A DNA stretch of 64,000 nucleotides, from contig CAZGHS010000004.1 of assembly GCA_964525495.1 (NCBI GenBank), positions 1 through 64,000 of the forward strand, written 5' to 3'. Numbering within the stretch: position 1 is the stretch's first letter; the number at the start of each line of letters is the position of its first letter. Position numbers and translations under genes: made by a program. This DNA comes from CAZGHS01 sp964525495. Its GTDB lineage: Bacteria; Patescibacteriota; Microgenomatia; JALYQM01. This document shows, piece after piece, positions 26,286 to 36,346 of this stretch. The notes beneath the pieces are model-generated. The model was not told the origin of the DNA, made no database searches, and saw only the letters and a list, made by a program, of their open reading frames with translations.

Positions 26286-28946
26286 GTGCTAGACGACGAA
26301 GCTATATTTTCCACACCCATGATGAAGCAGTATCAGGAGATAAAGAAACAATATCCTGATTGTTTGCTCTTCTTCAGACTCGGAGACTTTTACGAATTAT
26401 TCTTAGAAGATGCGCTGATCGGCTCTAAAGTGTTAGATATAACCCTCACGGGAAGACCACGCGGAAAAGATGGCCGTATTCCCATGGCCGGTGTTCCATT
26501 TCATGCAGTTGATGCCTATCTCACAAAGCTCGTCAAGGCAGGGCACAAAGTCGCAATCTGTGAACAAGTTTCCGAACCAGATAAGCATGGCATAGTGGAG
26601 CGAGAAGTTATCCGCGTAGTTACACCAGGCACAGTACTCGATGAAAAGTCCCTCAATAGCAACGAAAATAATTTCATCATCACACTTACTGTATCTCCAA
26701 AATCACTTGGTCTAGCATGCGCAGATATCTCTACTGGTGAATTCAAAGCAGGGGAGATCGCATACACTAATCTTGAAAAAACACTCAGTGATGAGATTAG
26801 TCGTATCGGACCAGCAGAGTGTATTTTATCCGAGAAGGAATATAACAATCCGCGCGTCATCAAAACACTTTCCCACATTTCTGGCTTAAATATTTACCAC
26901 TATCCGCAGTGGACTTCGTATGCCGAAAAAGCTGAAGCATTTCTCAAAAAAGAATTGCGCGTTGCGTCACTCTACGGTTTTGGATTAGACAATAAACAGC
27001 ATGCTACCGCATCGGCGGCGGCACTCTACGGTTATCTCAAAGAAACTCAAAAAGACAAACTATTTCATATAACCGCAATCTCAGAATTCCGTGCCGGCAA
27101 CCAGATGAGTCTCGATCGTGCAACCTCGCATAATCTTGAACTCTTCTCACCACTCAGAGAAAACCAAAAGTCCGGGACACTTATCTCAGTTCTTGATCAA
27201 ACGTACACAGCAGGGGGAGCGCGACTATTACGACAATGGATTCAAGCACCACTGACACAGTTAGATTCAATAAACGACCGTTTCGACGCCGTTGAGTTAT
27301 TGCAGCACGAGGTAAGCATACGTAGTACGATCGAAGCTCAACTAAAGATTGTTCCCGACATTGAGCGAATTGTCGCGCGACTTAGTGTGGGAATAGGTAA
27401 CGCCCGTGATCTGATCTCTCTCAAAAATGCACTGAAAAACGCAGTCGTTATCGCAGACACACTGAGAAAAACAAATCAGACCTTGCTCCAAACCATTCAC
27501 ACTGACATTACCAGCAATAACGCAGTAAGCGAATTAATACAGCTCATCGAGAAGCATATTCTGGACGATCCTGCTTTTGACCCAAAAGACGGTGGCATCA
27601 TTAAATCTGGTATAAACCAAGAGCTTGATCAGCTGCAAGGCAAAACTCATCAGGGTAAAGAGTGGATAGTAGAGCTCGAAACAACCGAGCGAGAACGAAC
27701 GAAAATTAGTTCACTCAAAGTACGTTTCAATAAAGTATTTGGATTCTATATTGAAGTCAGCAACTCAAATCTCAACTTAATTCCAAAAGACTACCAGCGC
27801 AAACAAACGCTCGTCAACGGCGAACGGTTCACCACACCCGAGTTAAAAAAGCAGGAAGAAATAATCCTGACAGCCGAAGAAAAATCAAAATTAATCGAAT
27901 ACCAGATCTATCAAGCAGTCTTGGAAAAAATAATCGACAAAGTGTCGGCAATACAATCAATTGCAAAAGCAATTTCCACAATAGATTGCCTCGTCTGCTT
28001 TGCAACTATTGCATCAGACAACAGATATATTCGTCCCATCATAGTTCACGAAGGCCAGCTCACGATCAACCAAGGGAGACATCCTGTAGTAGAAAAACTC
28101 ATAAGTGAACATAAATTTATTCCCAACGACACACTACTTAACAACGATCAACACCAACTGCTACTACTTACCGGACCAAACATGGCAGGCAAATCCGTCT
28201 ATATGCGCCAAGCAGCGCTCATAGTACTCATGGCTCACTGTGGAAGCTTCGTACCTGCAAAAAGTGCGACTATTCCGCTTACAGATAAAATATTTGTCAG
28301 AAGTGGTGCTTCAGATATGATCAGTGCCGGTCTTTCGACATTTATGGTCGAAATGGTCGAGACAGCATATATTCTCCAAAACGCCTCGCCGAAGAGCCTT
28401 ATCATCATGGATGAAATCGGTCGAGGAACCAGTACATATGACGGCATTAGCATTGCCTGGGCAATTGCAGAATACATTGTTAAAAATCCAAAACTGCGCA
28501 GCAAAACCCTCTTCGCCACACATTATCACGAACTACAAAGATTAGAAGATCAGTATCCTGAACAAATTAAAAACTTCCATATGGCTATCAGAGAGGAAAA
28601 CGGCCAGCCAGTATTTCTTCACACTATCCAAGAGGGAGGAGCAGCCCACAGTTTTGGCGTCGCAGTTGCCAATCTTGCAGGTATTCCTCAAGAAGTTATT
28701 CAAAACGCGCAGAAAATGCTACACGAACTCGAATCGCGGCAAGAACCAATCAACAACGAAGAAGAATCTAGCGACAAAGAGCAATTAGAATTTACATTCA
28801 CTAAAGAAGATCCAATAGTTAAAGAAATCCAGGAAATAGATATCCATCAACTCACACCACTCCAAGCACTAAACAAACTCTCAGAAATAAAGAACAAATT
28901 GAAGCTAATGCACTACACTAATAGGGATTTTCACAAAGCAGATTAG
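26286..28946 (+). CDS. mutS: DNA mismatch repair protein MutS
   Basis: The 886-residue protein recognises mismatches. The N-terminal FFRLGDFYELF carries the Phe-x-Glu mismatch wedge (about residues 30-39). The Walker A motif is TGPNMAGKSVYMRQ near 630, Walker B is LIIMDEIGRGTSTYDG, and FATHYHEL follows. The GTG at 26286 is the likely start: TAATAT lies exactly 6 bases upstream, and the preceding frame adds nothing conserved. mutL follows 35 bases later. Confidence 0.97.
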   Translation: MLDDEAIFSTPMMKQYQEIKKQYPDCLLFFRLGDFYELFLEDALIGSKVLDITLTGRPRGKDGRIPMAGVPFHAVDAYLTKLVKAGHKVAICEQVSEPDKHGIVEREVIRVVTPGTVLDEKSLNSNENNFIITLTVSPKSLGLACADISTGEFKAGEIAYTNLEKTLSDEISRIGPAECILSEKEYNNPRVIKTLSHISGLNIYHYPQWTSYAEKAEAFLKKELRVASLYGFGLDNKQHATASAAALYGYLKETQKDKLFHITAISEFRAGNQMSLDRATSHNLELFSPLRENQKSGTLISVLDQTYTAGGARLLRQWIQAPLTQLDSINDRFDAVELLQHEVSIRSTIEAQLKIVPDIERIVARLSVGIGNARDLISLKNALKNAVVIADTLRKTNQTLLQTIHTDITSNNAVSELIQLIEKHILDDPAFDPKDGGIIKSGINQELDQLQGKTHQGKEWIVELETTERERTKISSLKVRFNKVFGFYIEVSNSNLNLIPKDYQRKQTLVNGERFTTPELKKQEEIILTAEEKSKLIEYQIYQAVLEKIIDKVSAIQSIAKAISTIDCLVCFATIASDNRYIRPIIVHEGQLTINQGRHPVVEKLISEHKFIPNDTLLNNDQHQLLLLTGPNMAGKSVYMRQAALIVLMAHCGSFVPAKSATIPLTDKIFVRSGASDMISAGLSTFMVEMVETAYILQNASPKSLIIMDEIGRGTSTYDGISIAWAIAEYIVKNPKLRSKTLFATHYHELQRLEDQYPEQIKNFHMAIREENGQPVFLHTIQEGGAAHSFGVAVANLAGIPQEVIQNAQKMLHELESRQEPINNEEESSDKEQLEFTFTKEDPIVKEIQEIDIHQLTPLQALNKLSEIKNKLKLMHYTNRDFHKAD

Positions 28947-28981
28947 TTGCAATATATACTCAAACAAGATATTAATCATCT

Positions 28982-30703
28982 ATGCAAACAATTCATCAGC
29001 TAGCTCATGACGTTGTCGCACAAATTGCAGCAGGCGAGGTAATCGAACGCCCTGCATACGCGGTCAAAGAACTACTCGACAACGCCATCGACGCACACGC
29101 GACAGAGATAGACATTGAAATCGAAGACAGTGGTTTCAAAAAGATTCGCATAACAGATAACGGTATAGGCATGTCAAAAGAAGATCTTCGTGAAAGCATA
29201 AAACCTCATACTACGAGCAAAATAACCTCGATCGAGGATCTTCACTCTATCCACTCATTCGGATTCCGCGGAGAAGCGCTTTGGAGTATAGCTGCAATCA
29301 GTGATCTAACCATTACAACAAAACAAAAAGAATCAGACACTGCATTTCAGTTAGAATTACACGCTGGCGAGATTGAATCACTTAATCAGATTGGCGCTCC
29401 AACGGGGACTACTATCGAAATACGAAACCTTTTCAAAAACGTTCCAGCGCGCAATAATTTCATGCGATCCCGCTCGACAGAGTTTCGGCACATTCTAGAA
29501 GTCATATCAAACTATGCGCTCGCATTTCCTAAAGTCGGATTTAAATGTACGCATAACTCAAAAATCATTCTCAACTTTCCTCCAGATCAAACACTCATTC
29601 AACGCGTCACCAGTCTCTACGGAGCCACGTTACAAGAAAACACAGTGCCGCTAGCCCACGAACATGAGTACACACTACTCAGCGGTTTCGTCACTAGTCC
29701 ACAGGCATCTGTGAACTCACATGTTAAGCAACTACTCTACGTAAACAATCGGAGAATCTTTGACAAAAAAATATCGTCACAGATCAAAGAAGCATACGGC
29801 ACATTACTCGAACCAAGAATCCAGCCAGCCTACATTATCTTTCTCAGCATTCCTGCCGAGCGCATCGATGTAAATGTTCATCCTCGCAAGGAACAAATTG
29901 CCTTCTCTGAACCACAACTTATTGCAAAAGCAGTATACGAAGGCGTGATAAAAGCATTAGGACAAAACAATCTATCGTATCATGACATGCGCTGGAAGCG
30001 GGGATATAACGCACATACCGAATCATTTAGTACCCTGCGTGAAGGTAATACACATAGTTATGCAGCGCAAACATTAAAAGAAAATGTAGATACCTGGTCA
30101 GTGCACGACCAATCTAAAGTTCTCAGATCCTCAGACATTATCCAGGTGCATAATACGTTTATCATTGCCCAAACTAAAAACGGAATCCTCATGATCGACC
30201 AGCACGCTGCACACGAGCGCATCTTGTACGAACAGTTCCTCGAAGCCTATCAAAATGAAGCAGGTAAAAAAGAGCAATACACTTTACCAAAACCTCTCAT
30301 ATATTCACCAGGAGTCCAAGGGTATCAGTTAATGACCGAGTATATGTCAGAATTAGAAAAAGTCGGATTTGAAATTGAACCCTACGGTCATAACCAATAT
30401 CTTATCCGTGCAATCCCGTTGGTTTACAAAGACCGCGATATTATTCAATTTATCACCGAAGCGATGGAAGATCTTAACGAAGAAAAGCTGCATAAAACTA
30501 TCGATGCACAATCGCACAAAATGCTCTCATTTCTCGCATGCAGAAGCGCCATCAAAGCAGGGGATAAAATTACCAAAGAACAAGCACTCAACTTAATAGA
30601 TAAACTTAAGAACGCTAAGATTCCCTATACCTGCCCACACGGAAGACCAGTACAGGTCGAATTATCACTCAGAGAAGTACTCAAGTTATTCCACAGAATA
30701 TAA
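28982..30703 (+). CDS. mutL: DNA mismatch repair protein MutL, endonuclease type
   Basis: The 573-residue protein has the GHKL ATPase N-terminus (VVKELLDNA-like AVKELLDNAIDAHA, DNGIGM, TSKI, GFRGEAL). The C-terminal endonuclease motif is DQHAAHERILYE, fitting DQHA-x2-E-x4-E, with ACRSAIKAGD and CPHGRP as further metal-site motifs. It therefore nicks DNA itself, and no MutH is needed. It lies in an operon behind mutS. Confidence 0.97.
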   Translation: MQTIHQLAHDVVAQIAAGEVIERPAYAVKELLDNAIDAHATEIDIEIEDSGFKKIRITDNGIGMSKEDLRESIKPHTTSKITSIEDLHSIHSFGFRGEALWSIAAISDLTITTKQKESDTAFQLELHAGEIESLNQIGAPTGTTIEIRNLFKNVPARNNFMRSRSTEFRHILEVISNYALAFPKVGFKCTHNSKIILNFPPDQTLIQRVTSLYGATLQENTVPLAHEHEYTLLSGFVTSPQASVNSHVKQLLYVNNRRIFDKKISSQIKEAYGTLLEPRIQPAYIIFLSIPAERIDVNVHPRKEQIAFSEPQLIAKAVYEGVIKALGQNNLSYHDMRWKRGYNAHTESFSTLREGNTHSYAAQTLKENVDTWSVHDQSKVLRSSDIIQVHNTFIIAQTKNGILMIDQHAAHERILYEQFLEAYQNEAGKKEQYTLPKPLIYSPGVQGYQLMTEYMSELEKVGFEIEPYGHNQYLIRAIPLVYKDRDIIQFITEAMEDLNEEKLHKTIDAQSHKMLSFLACRSAIKAGDKITKEQALNLIDKLKNAKIPYTCPHGRPVQVELSLREVLKLFHRI

Positions 30704-31031
30704 GCTAAGTAGTTGCAGTAGATATATTCTAACGACGACCTTCTTCGACATACAAATTTGTCGAAGCAGAGTTTCTACGCGCATGTATTGCGCGAAACGT
30801 GTCGTCATAAAATATATCAAAGCAGCTTTAAGGACTATTTAAACGCTCTGCCAACTTCTCTTGCTCATCACTATACTGACTATCCCTTTTTGTATACGCT
30901 TCCTGCTCCTTGGTCAGCCACTGATTACTCTCCATACGCTGCACAATTCCTTCCATATTCCTTATACGAATATCAAACACTTCGATCATCCGATCAAAAT
31001 CAACATGGTGACGAGACTAATATTCACTCAC
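30704..31031. other. Convergent intergenic region, doubtful ORF
   Basis: CTTCGACA (30743-30750) and TGTCGAAG (30759-30766) form a perfect 8-bp hairpin 40 bases after mutL, possibly a terminator though no T-run follows. A TTG-started frame of 103 codons (30758-31069, plus strand) overlaps the hairpin and the end of the signal peptidase gene. It has no SD and no recognised family, so I do not call it a gene. Confidence 0.4.
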
Positions 31032-32231
31032 TCACCGTGCATCTCTCCATCCAGGCGCAGATGCCTTGAGCGCCTCTAGAGCAGTTTTCCAAGAATCAAT
31101 AACATCCTTACTGTAATTCGGAGGACGGTAACCGGCAACATGCATTACAATCGCTTGAGTAGGACATCCGTTTAATTCACCTTGCACTTCAGCAATACCA
31201 AACTCCTGATATTCAGAATCCAGCAAAAACTTTCGCATATTCGAAAATTCAAACGAACTTTCGTACAACTCATCAGATTCATAATATCCTTGAAGCGGCG
31301 CCTCTCCCCAAATAATATTGCTATACCCAACTTCTGCCAACGCTTTAGACATGGTATATCCACTACGAGTTGCTTCAAACGAAAAATCATTAGTTTTAAG
31401 CATCGTTTCAGCACGCTTACGAGCAGATTTTTCAAGCTTGTCATTGTAACGTAGTGCAGTAAGTTTCTCTTCCTTACGCTTATCATTCAACCGCTTCATA
31501 AATGCAGGTACATCAAGCTTTATTCGTTCGTCCAATTCAAGATCCTTAGAAATATCACGCCAACGTTGATCGTATCTACCTATCTGCTTTTCATACGGAA
31601 TAAAATGGGTAACATCCGTATTTTTAATAAGTCCAAGTTCATAGCGCGAATCATTACTTCCTTTGCGGTTATCTCCCATCACAAACAGAGACCCTTCTGG
31701 AATTTTCAGCTCATGACATTCCAAGAGGAAATCACCACCAAATGTTGACTGGGCTCGTGCCGTGTATGGCTCCTTCAACGCCTCTTTGTTGCGGTAGACA
31801 ATACCGTTTCGCAATTCAAGCACGTCACCACCTAGTCCGATCACTCGCTTTACAAAACCAGATTCTTTACCTGTCCGCTCTGATGTTATTTTCTTTGTAG
31901 TTTCATTAAAAAACGAAACAATATCACCAAACCCTATCTCCCACTCAAAATATCGCTTTCCGTCAAAAAATAAGCCACTCGGATATAAAAACATGCCAGG
32001 TGTCGCGACCGTTTGTGTAGATAACTCCTCATAGGTAGTCCCTTGTCCTTTAGGAAATGTCGGGAACATCGAACCGGTACCGCTTAAAGGCACAAGCTCT
32101 TCTACTCCTAGAGCCGACTCACGTGCTGCAACAGCAAACTCAGCTGAGCGAACATAAGTAGTGACTTTATATATCCCGCTGCCTAGAGCAAACAGCACCA
32201 GGAGAAGAAATATTTTTGTATATTGACGCAT
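31032..32231 (-). CDS. Signal peptidase I-like protein fused to a CAP/SCP domain
   Basis: The 399-residue protein starts with a TM anchor (IFLLLVLFALGSGIY) and a type I signal peptidase fold. The catalytic Ser lies in SGTGSMFPTF, the general-base Lys in GFVKRVIGLGGDVLEL, and MGDNRKGSNDSR follows. After residue 230 a CAP/SCP-like region begins (FMKRLNDKRKEEKLTALRYNDKLEKSA) and continues to EFGIAEVQ near the end. CAP histidines are not obvious. Signal peptidase I is normally a single catalytic unit, so the fusion is unusual. It stands alone. Confidence 0.8.
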   Translation of the reverse strand: MRQYTKIFLLLVLFALGSGIYKVTTYVRSAEFAVAARESALGVEELVPLSGTGSMFPTFPKGQGTTYEELSTQTVATPGMFLYPSGLFFDGKRYFEWEIGFGDIVSFFNETTKKITSERTGKESGFVKRVIGLGGDVLELRNGIVYRNKEALKEPYTARAQSTFGGDFLLECHELKIPEGSLFVMGDNRKGSNDSRYELGLIKNTDVTHFIPYEKQIGRYDQRWRDISKDLELDERIKLDVPAFMKRLNDKRKEEKLTALRYNDKLEKSARKRAETMLKTNDFSFEATRSGYTMSKALAEVGYSNIIWGEAPLQGYYESDELYESSFEFSNMRKFLLDSEYQEFGIAEVQGELNGCPTQAIVMHVAGYRPPNYSKDVIDSWKTALEALKASAPGWRDAR

Positions 32232-32298
32232 ATCTTTTATTATATGGCATAGTAAGGGAAATATTGCACCCTATGAAATAAATCGCTACCATAGATAT

Positions 32299-34449
32299 AT
32301 GTTTCTCCAAAAGAAAGTGCTTATATTTATTGCACTCATAAGCATTATCTGTATATCCGCTACCTACGTTATTGCAAATCTAACATTACGAAATCAATTC
32401 ACCGAGCTCGAAAATTCCATCGCGCTACGAAATACCGAACGAATTAATAATATTCTTGATTCAACAGTCCAACAGTTAGAGCTTGTCAGTGCCGACTACG
32501 CTGGATGGGACGACACCTATGCGTATATGGAAAATAAAAATAAAGCGTATTTGGAAACAAACATCATCAATGAATCTTTCACAAATACAAAGATAAACTA
32601 CATGCTCCTCATAGATGACAAAAATCAGTTAGTCTATGGCAAAGGGTACAATTTTAATGAACAAATGCCCCTGGAGCTACCAGCAGATATCTCGCCTTTA
32701 TTAGCTATCGCAAATAAAATCCAAGGGCAAGAAAGCACGAGCGAAGGCATCTCCGGACTTATAACTATTAATGAGCAACCCATGCTGATCGCGGCATATC
32801 CCATCGTAACAAGCGAAAAAGAAGGTCCGATCGCAGGGACATTTATAATGGGACGCCTATTCAACGACAGTCAAAAAAATGAGTTACAGACAATTGCCAA
32901 CGTTGACGTGCGATTCGATACCCCAGATCACAAGATCCCTTCTTCAACCGAAACGCGAGTAACACCAATTAATAAAGATTTACTACAAGGGCATACAACA
33001 ATAGATGACGTAAACGGAAATCCAGTCCTCAAAGTCACCGTTAATATGGATCGTGAGATTACGAAACAACTTGATCGAGCTGTTGGTTATATCCTTGCCG
33101 CGCTCGTCTTTTTTGGACTGGGAAGCGTGCTCGTTGCACTTGGTTTCGTGCAGGCAGCTTTACTACAGCCATTAAACAGATTAGTAAGTGACATCAAGCG
33201 AATCACTGAAACAGGTAAGTTCTCACTACGTGTACAGGAAACAGATAAAAATGAAATAGGAATAGTTGCCTTTGAAGTAAACAAAATGATTTCCTCACTC
33301 GAGCAGACAAGTCGGTCTTTGATTAACGTCAATAAAGAGTTGAAAATTCAACGCGACAGCATCGAACAGCAAATCGATGTCCGCACGCATGAAGTAAAAG
33401 AAGAGCAAGCTCGTCTGCTGGCATCAATAAACGCATTTCCTGATGCGTACATCATCACCGACCCGAAGGGAAAAGTCCTTGTCACTAACAACGCATTGAA
33501 CAAAATTTTCGACACCACATATCCAACATGGACACTCGATCAATTGAAAGAGTCCTTCAAAGGCTATTTCGACATTGAGCGAAATCTACAAATATCTCTT
33601 GCTGAAAAAAAGTCACTTGTCATGTCCGGTCTGTCATATAAAAAGAAATTTCTCAAAGTATATATTGCTCCAATCAAGCTGAGCGGGAATGAAGACATTA
33701 TCGGTTTAGTAATATTAATAGGTGATATTACCGAATCAGTACTCACAGAGCGTTCAAAAGACGAGTTCCTTTCCATTGCCTCACACGAGCTTCGCACACC
33801 GCTCACTGCAATAAAAGGAAACAGTGAACTCCTTAAAGCATATTTTGGAACAAAGTCAGAAAATAAAGATTTCCAGGAAATGATTAACGATATATACAAG
33901 GCCAGTACTTCGCTAATCAGCATCGTAAATGACTTCTTAACAACATCACGTCTAGAGCAGGGAAGACTTGATCTTCATCCAGAAAACTTCCCAATAGATA
34001 CTCTCGTGAGAGAAACAGTTGAAAAATACCAGCAATCGGCTCACCAAAAAGATATTAAACTGGAAGTATCAAACATCACCAGAGAAGGTCTCCAGGTAAC
34101 TGCAGATAAGCAACGTCTCGAAGAAATTATAATTAACCTGATTGGTAACGCTATCAAGTATACCGACAAGGGAAGTATTAAAATTATAATAGACAACGCG
34201 GATAGAAATGCCAAAGTATCCGTGATCGATACAGGACGAGGCATCCCACAAAAACAGCACGGATTACTGTTCAAAAAGTTTCAGCAGGCAAGCAACAATA
34301 TTTTCACTCGTGACGTTACACAAGGCACCGGTCTTGGCTTGTATATCTCAAAACTCTTAATCGAATCAATGGGAGGAGAAATTTATCTAGAGCATTCAAC
34401 AGAGAACAAAGGATCTATTTTCACCTTCACTATTCCGCTTGCCTCATAA
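32299..34449 (+). CDS. CHASE4-HAMP-PAS histidine kinase
   Basis: The 716-residue sensor has TM1 at the N-terminus and an extracytoplasmic CHASE4-like domain (ERINNILDSTVQQLELVSADYAGWDDTYAYM). TM2 lies near 255, with HAMP, a coiled coil and a PAS-like segment (LASINAFPDAYIITD) after it. HisKA follows (SIASHELRTPLTAIKGN), then HATPase_c (NLIGNAIKYTD, GTGLGLYISK). It precedes the response regulator by 26 bases. TACCAT is exactly 6 bases upstream of the ATG. Confidence 0.93.
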   Translation: MFLQKKVLIFIALISIICISATYVIANLTLRNQFTELENSIALRNTERINNILDSTVQQLELVSADYAGWDDTYAYMENKNKAYLETNIINESFTNTKINYMLLIDDKNQLVYGKGYNFNEQMPLELPADISPLLAIANKIQGQESTSEGISGLITINEQPMLIAAYPIVTSEKEGPIAGTFIMGRLFNDSQKNELQTIANVDVRFDTPDHKIPSSTETRVTPINKDLLQGHTTIDDVNGNPVLKVTVNMDREITKQLDRAVGYILAALVFFGLGSVLVALGFVQAALLQPLNRLVSDIKRITETGKFSLRVQETDKNEIGIVAFEVNKMISSLEQTSRSLINVNKELKIQRDSIEQQIDVRTHEVKEEQARLLASINAFPDAYIITDPKGKVLVTNNALNKIFDTTYPTWTLDQLKESFKGYFDIERNLQISLAEKKSLVMSGLSYKKKFLKVYIAPIKLSGNEDIIGLVILIGDITESVLTERSKDEFLSIASHELRTPLTAIKGNSELLKAYFGTKSENKDFQEMINDIYKASTSLISIVNDFLTTSRLEQGRLDLHPENFPIDTLVRETVEKYQQSAHQKDIKLEVSNITREGLQVTADKQRLEEIIINLIGNAIKYTDKGSIKIIIDNADRNAKVSVIDTGRGIPQKQHGLLFKKFQQASNNIFTRDVTQGTGLGLYISKLLIESMGGEIYLEHSTENKGSIFTFTIPLAS

Positions 34450-34475
34450 ATAACTATTTTGTATACTCTTCACAT

Positions 34476-34847
34476 ATGGCAAAGATACTTGTGATCGAAG
34501 ACGATGAAATGATGTTGCGCATGTACACAAAGATGTTTACATACGTAGGCATGGAAACCATGGTAGCCAAAGATGGAGAGGAAGGTTTAGAAAAAGCGAA
34601 ATCCGAAAAACCAGCTCTGATAGTTCTCGACATCATGATGCCAAAAATAAACGGCCTTGACGTTCTCAAACAACTAAAAGCCTGGAAAGAAACTGAAAAA
34701 ATCCCCGTAGTACTTCTCACTAATATCAGCGACGATGCAGTACTCTCCGAAGCACTCAAACTCGGTGCAATTGGATACCTCATTAAGTCGCAGATCGCAA
34801 ATAGCGAACTCGTCGACGAAATCAAACAATATCTCAAGCAAGGATAG
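34476..34847 (+). CDS. Single-domain response regulator
   Basis: The 123-residue CheY-like receiver has the acidic pair IEDDE near residues 8-10, phospho-acceptor Asp52 in VLDIMMP, Thr in LLTNIS and Lys in YLIKSQ. There is no output domain, so it must act by protein contact. It is the probable partner of the kinase just upstream. TATACT lies 8 bases before the ATG, so it can also be transcribed on its own. Confidence 0.93.
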   Translation: MAKILVIEDDEMMLRMYTKMFTYVGMETMVAKDGEEGLEKAKSEKPALIVLDIMMPKINGLDVLKQLKAWKETEKIPVVLLTNISDDAVLSEALKLGAIGYLIKSQIANSELVDEIKQYLKQG

Positions 34848-34972
34848 TCAAAGATAAGAGAATCGGTTACTTTTTTAGCAAAAAAGAACCTCGTTTGCGA
34901 TTTGCAAACTACAAAGAAAAGCATTGTTGAATGAATCCGAAGATAATTATTTGCTAAAGCGCAAACGTCATC

Positions 34973-35287
34973 CTATTTTTTTTTGCTGCGTGAGGCGGCT
35001 TGCCGTTGAAGCACCGTGGCAGAAACTTGGGGAGCCAATGATGCGATGGTGGAGCGTGCGCCGGCTTTCGGAGTGGTAGTCTGCGCCTCATCAGGCTTGT
35101 ACATACGGACTTCCTCCGGATTTGTCTGACCTCTCTCATGATGCCAGCCAAGTTGAAGTAGTACTCGCACAACCCCTTCACGGCCGCCACCCGCTACGAT
35201 TCTCAAAACCTCCTGTGACAAATGCTCTCGTCCTACCGTGACTGCCAGGGCCTCATGACCCAAATGAGTTAGAGTAAGCCTTTTCAA
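34973..35287 (-). CDS. Hypothetical protein with TTG start, atypical composition
   Basis: A good SD (CAGGAGG) lies 7 bases before TTG at 35287, which opens a 104-residue frame (MKRLTLTHLGHEALAVTVG). The body has Gly/Arg-rich parts and a Thr/Ala-rich C-terminus ending in SRSKKK. The sequence is clearly more G+C rich than its neighbours, suggesting transfer. The N-terminal part may be a small winged-helix-like unit, but I recognise no family. Confidence 0.5.
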   Translation of the reverse strand: MKRLTLTHLGHEALAVTVGREHLSQEVLRIVAGGGREGVVRVLLQLGWHHERGQTNPEEVRMYKPDEAQTTTPKAGARSTIASLAPQVSATVLQRQAASRSKKK

Positions 35288-35386
35288 TGTGCGCCTCCTG
35301 TAATCAAGAAACCAGCGGATTCAACCTCAGAATTATAGCACACACAAGCCTATAGCTCAAAAACAGCAATCATATATAATAAGTTA

Positions 35387-35773
35387 ATGCTGAAGTACTT
35401 TTATATTTTCCTCGGACTCATTACCTCAGCCATTGGAATTGTCGCCATATTCGTACCCGGGTTACCTACTACTGTATTCATCATCATTGCACTCTGGGCA
35501 TTCTCCAAATCCAATCAACGCCTCCACAAGTGGCTGACACATCTACCTATTCTCAAAAATGTCATGCACCATATTCGCCACTACGAAGAACACAAAGCCA
35601 TATCATTAGAAGTAAAAATCATTTCACAAATCTGCGCCTGGGGATCGTTCCTCTTTATGCTCTCTCTACCGCTACACTGGGTATTTAAAGTACTGGCCCT
35701 CAGCGCCGCTCTTGGGTGTTCCGCGGCGATGTGGAAGATAAAAACACTCAACTATAAAGATCAGTCACAATAA
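35387..35773 (+). CDS. YbaN/DUF454 membrane protein
   Basis: The 128-residue protein has the DUF454 pattern: IFLGLITSAIGIVAIFVPGLPTTVFIIIALWAFSKSN, then a soluble WLTHLPIL segment and two more hydrophobic stretches. Members are small inner-membrane proteins of unknown function. TATAAT (35375-35380) ends exactly 6 bases before the ATG and there is no SD, so the mRNA is probably leaderless. Confidence 0.85.
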   Translation: MLKYFYIFLGLITSAIGIVAIFVPGLPTTVFIIIALWAFSKSNQRLHKWLTHLPILKNVMHHIRHYEEHKAISLEVKIISQICAWGSFLFMLSLPLHWVFKVLALSAALGCSAAMWKIKTLNYKDQSQ

Positions 35774-35808
35774 GTTAAAATAAATACATACTATATAAGG
35801 AGGATCAT

Positions 35809-36342
35809 ATGTATAGCGCACTACAACTTCTCAAAGATCAATTAAAAGAAGCCCATGAATTATTCATAAACACATCAGCAGATATCAAAGAAGAGCATGT
35901 TCACAAAGACCCAGGTGGAAAAGCGTTTCCTATAGGCGCAACCTATGCACATCTCATATTTTCGGAAGACGCGATTCTACACGGAATGATACAGGGAAAA
36001 GCACCATTGTTCGAAACAGAATGGAAAAATAAAACAGGTGCAGATACACCGATGCCTGCTATGGACGAAAAATGGTCAGCTGCTAACGAAGAATGGTCTA
36101 AGCACGTCAAAATCGACATGGCACAAATGAAAGAATACACAAATGCTGTTTTCGCAGCCACTGAAACCTATATTAATAGTCTCAAAGACGAAGATCTAGA
36201 AAAAGAGATCGATCTTGGCAGCTGGGGAAAAAAGACAGTAGCCCAATTACTCGCTGGATTTATCATTGGTCACACATACAGCTTAGCAGGGGAAATCTCA
36301 GCACTCAAAGGTGTACAGGGGGTTACAGGGTATCCTTTTTAA
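35809..36342 (+). CDS. DinB-family four-helix protein
   Basis: The 177-residue protein fits the DinB/YfiT-like helical bundle: LLKDQLKEAHELF, ATYAHLIFSEDAILHGMI, then a C-terminal helix with GHTYSLAGEISALKG. Metal ligands of the family appear as His in TYAHL and His in IIGHTY. Enzymatic members are thiol-dependent transferases or hydrolases, but many are uncharacterised. The SD AAGGAGG is strong and well spaced. The PAP2 gene follows 4 bases later. Confidence 0.8.
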   Translation: MYSALQLLKDQLKEAHELFINTSADIKEEHVHKDPGGKAFPIGATYAHLIFSEDAILHGMIQGKAPLFETEWKNKTGADTPMPAMDEKWSAANEEWSKHVKIDMAQMKEYTNAVFAATETYINSLKDEDLEKEIDLGSWGKKTVAQLLAGFIIGHTYSLAGEISALKGVQGVTGYPF

Positions 36343-36346
36343 TCTA

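Noticed and set aside
30758..31069. 103-codon TTG-started frame after mutL
   Set aside because: It begins inside a hairpin, has no SD, overlaps the end of the opposite-strand signal peptidase gene and matches nothing I recognise.
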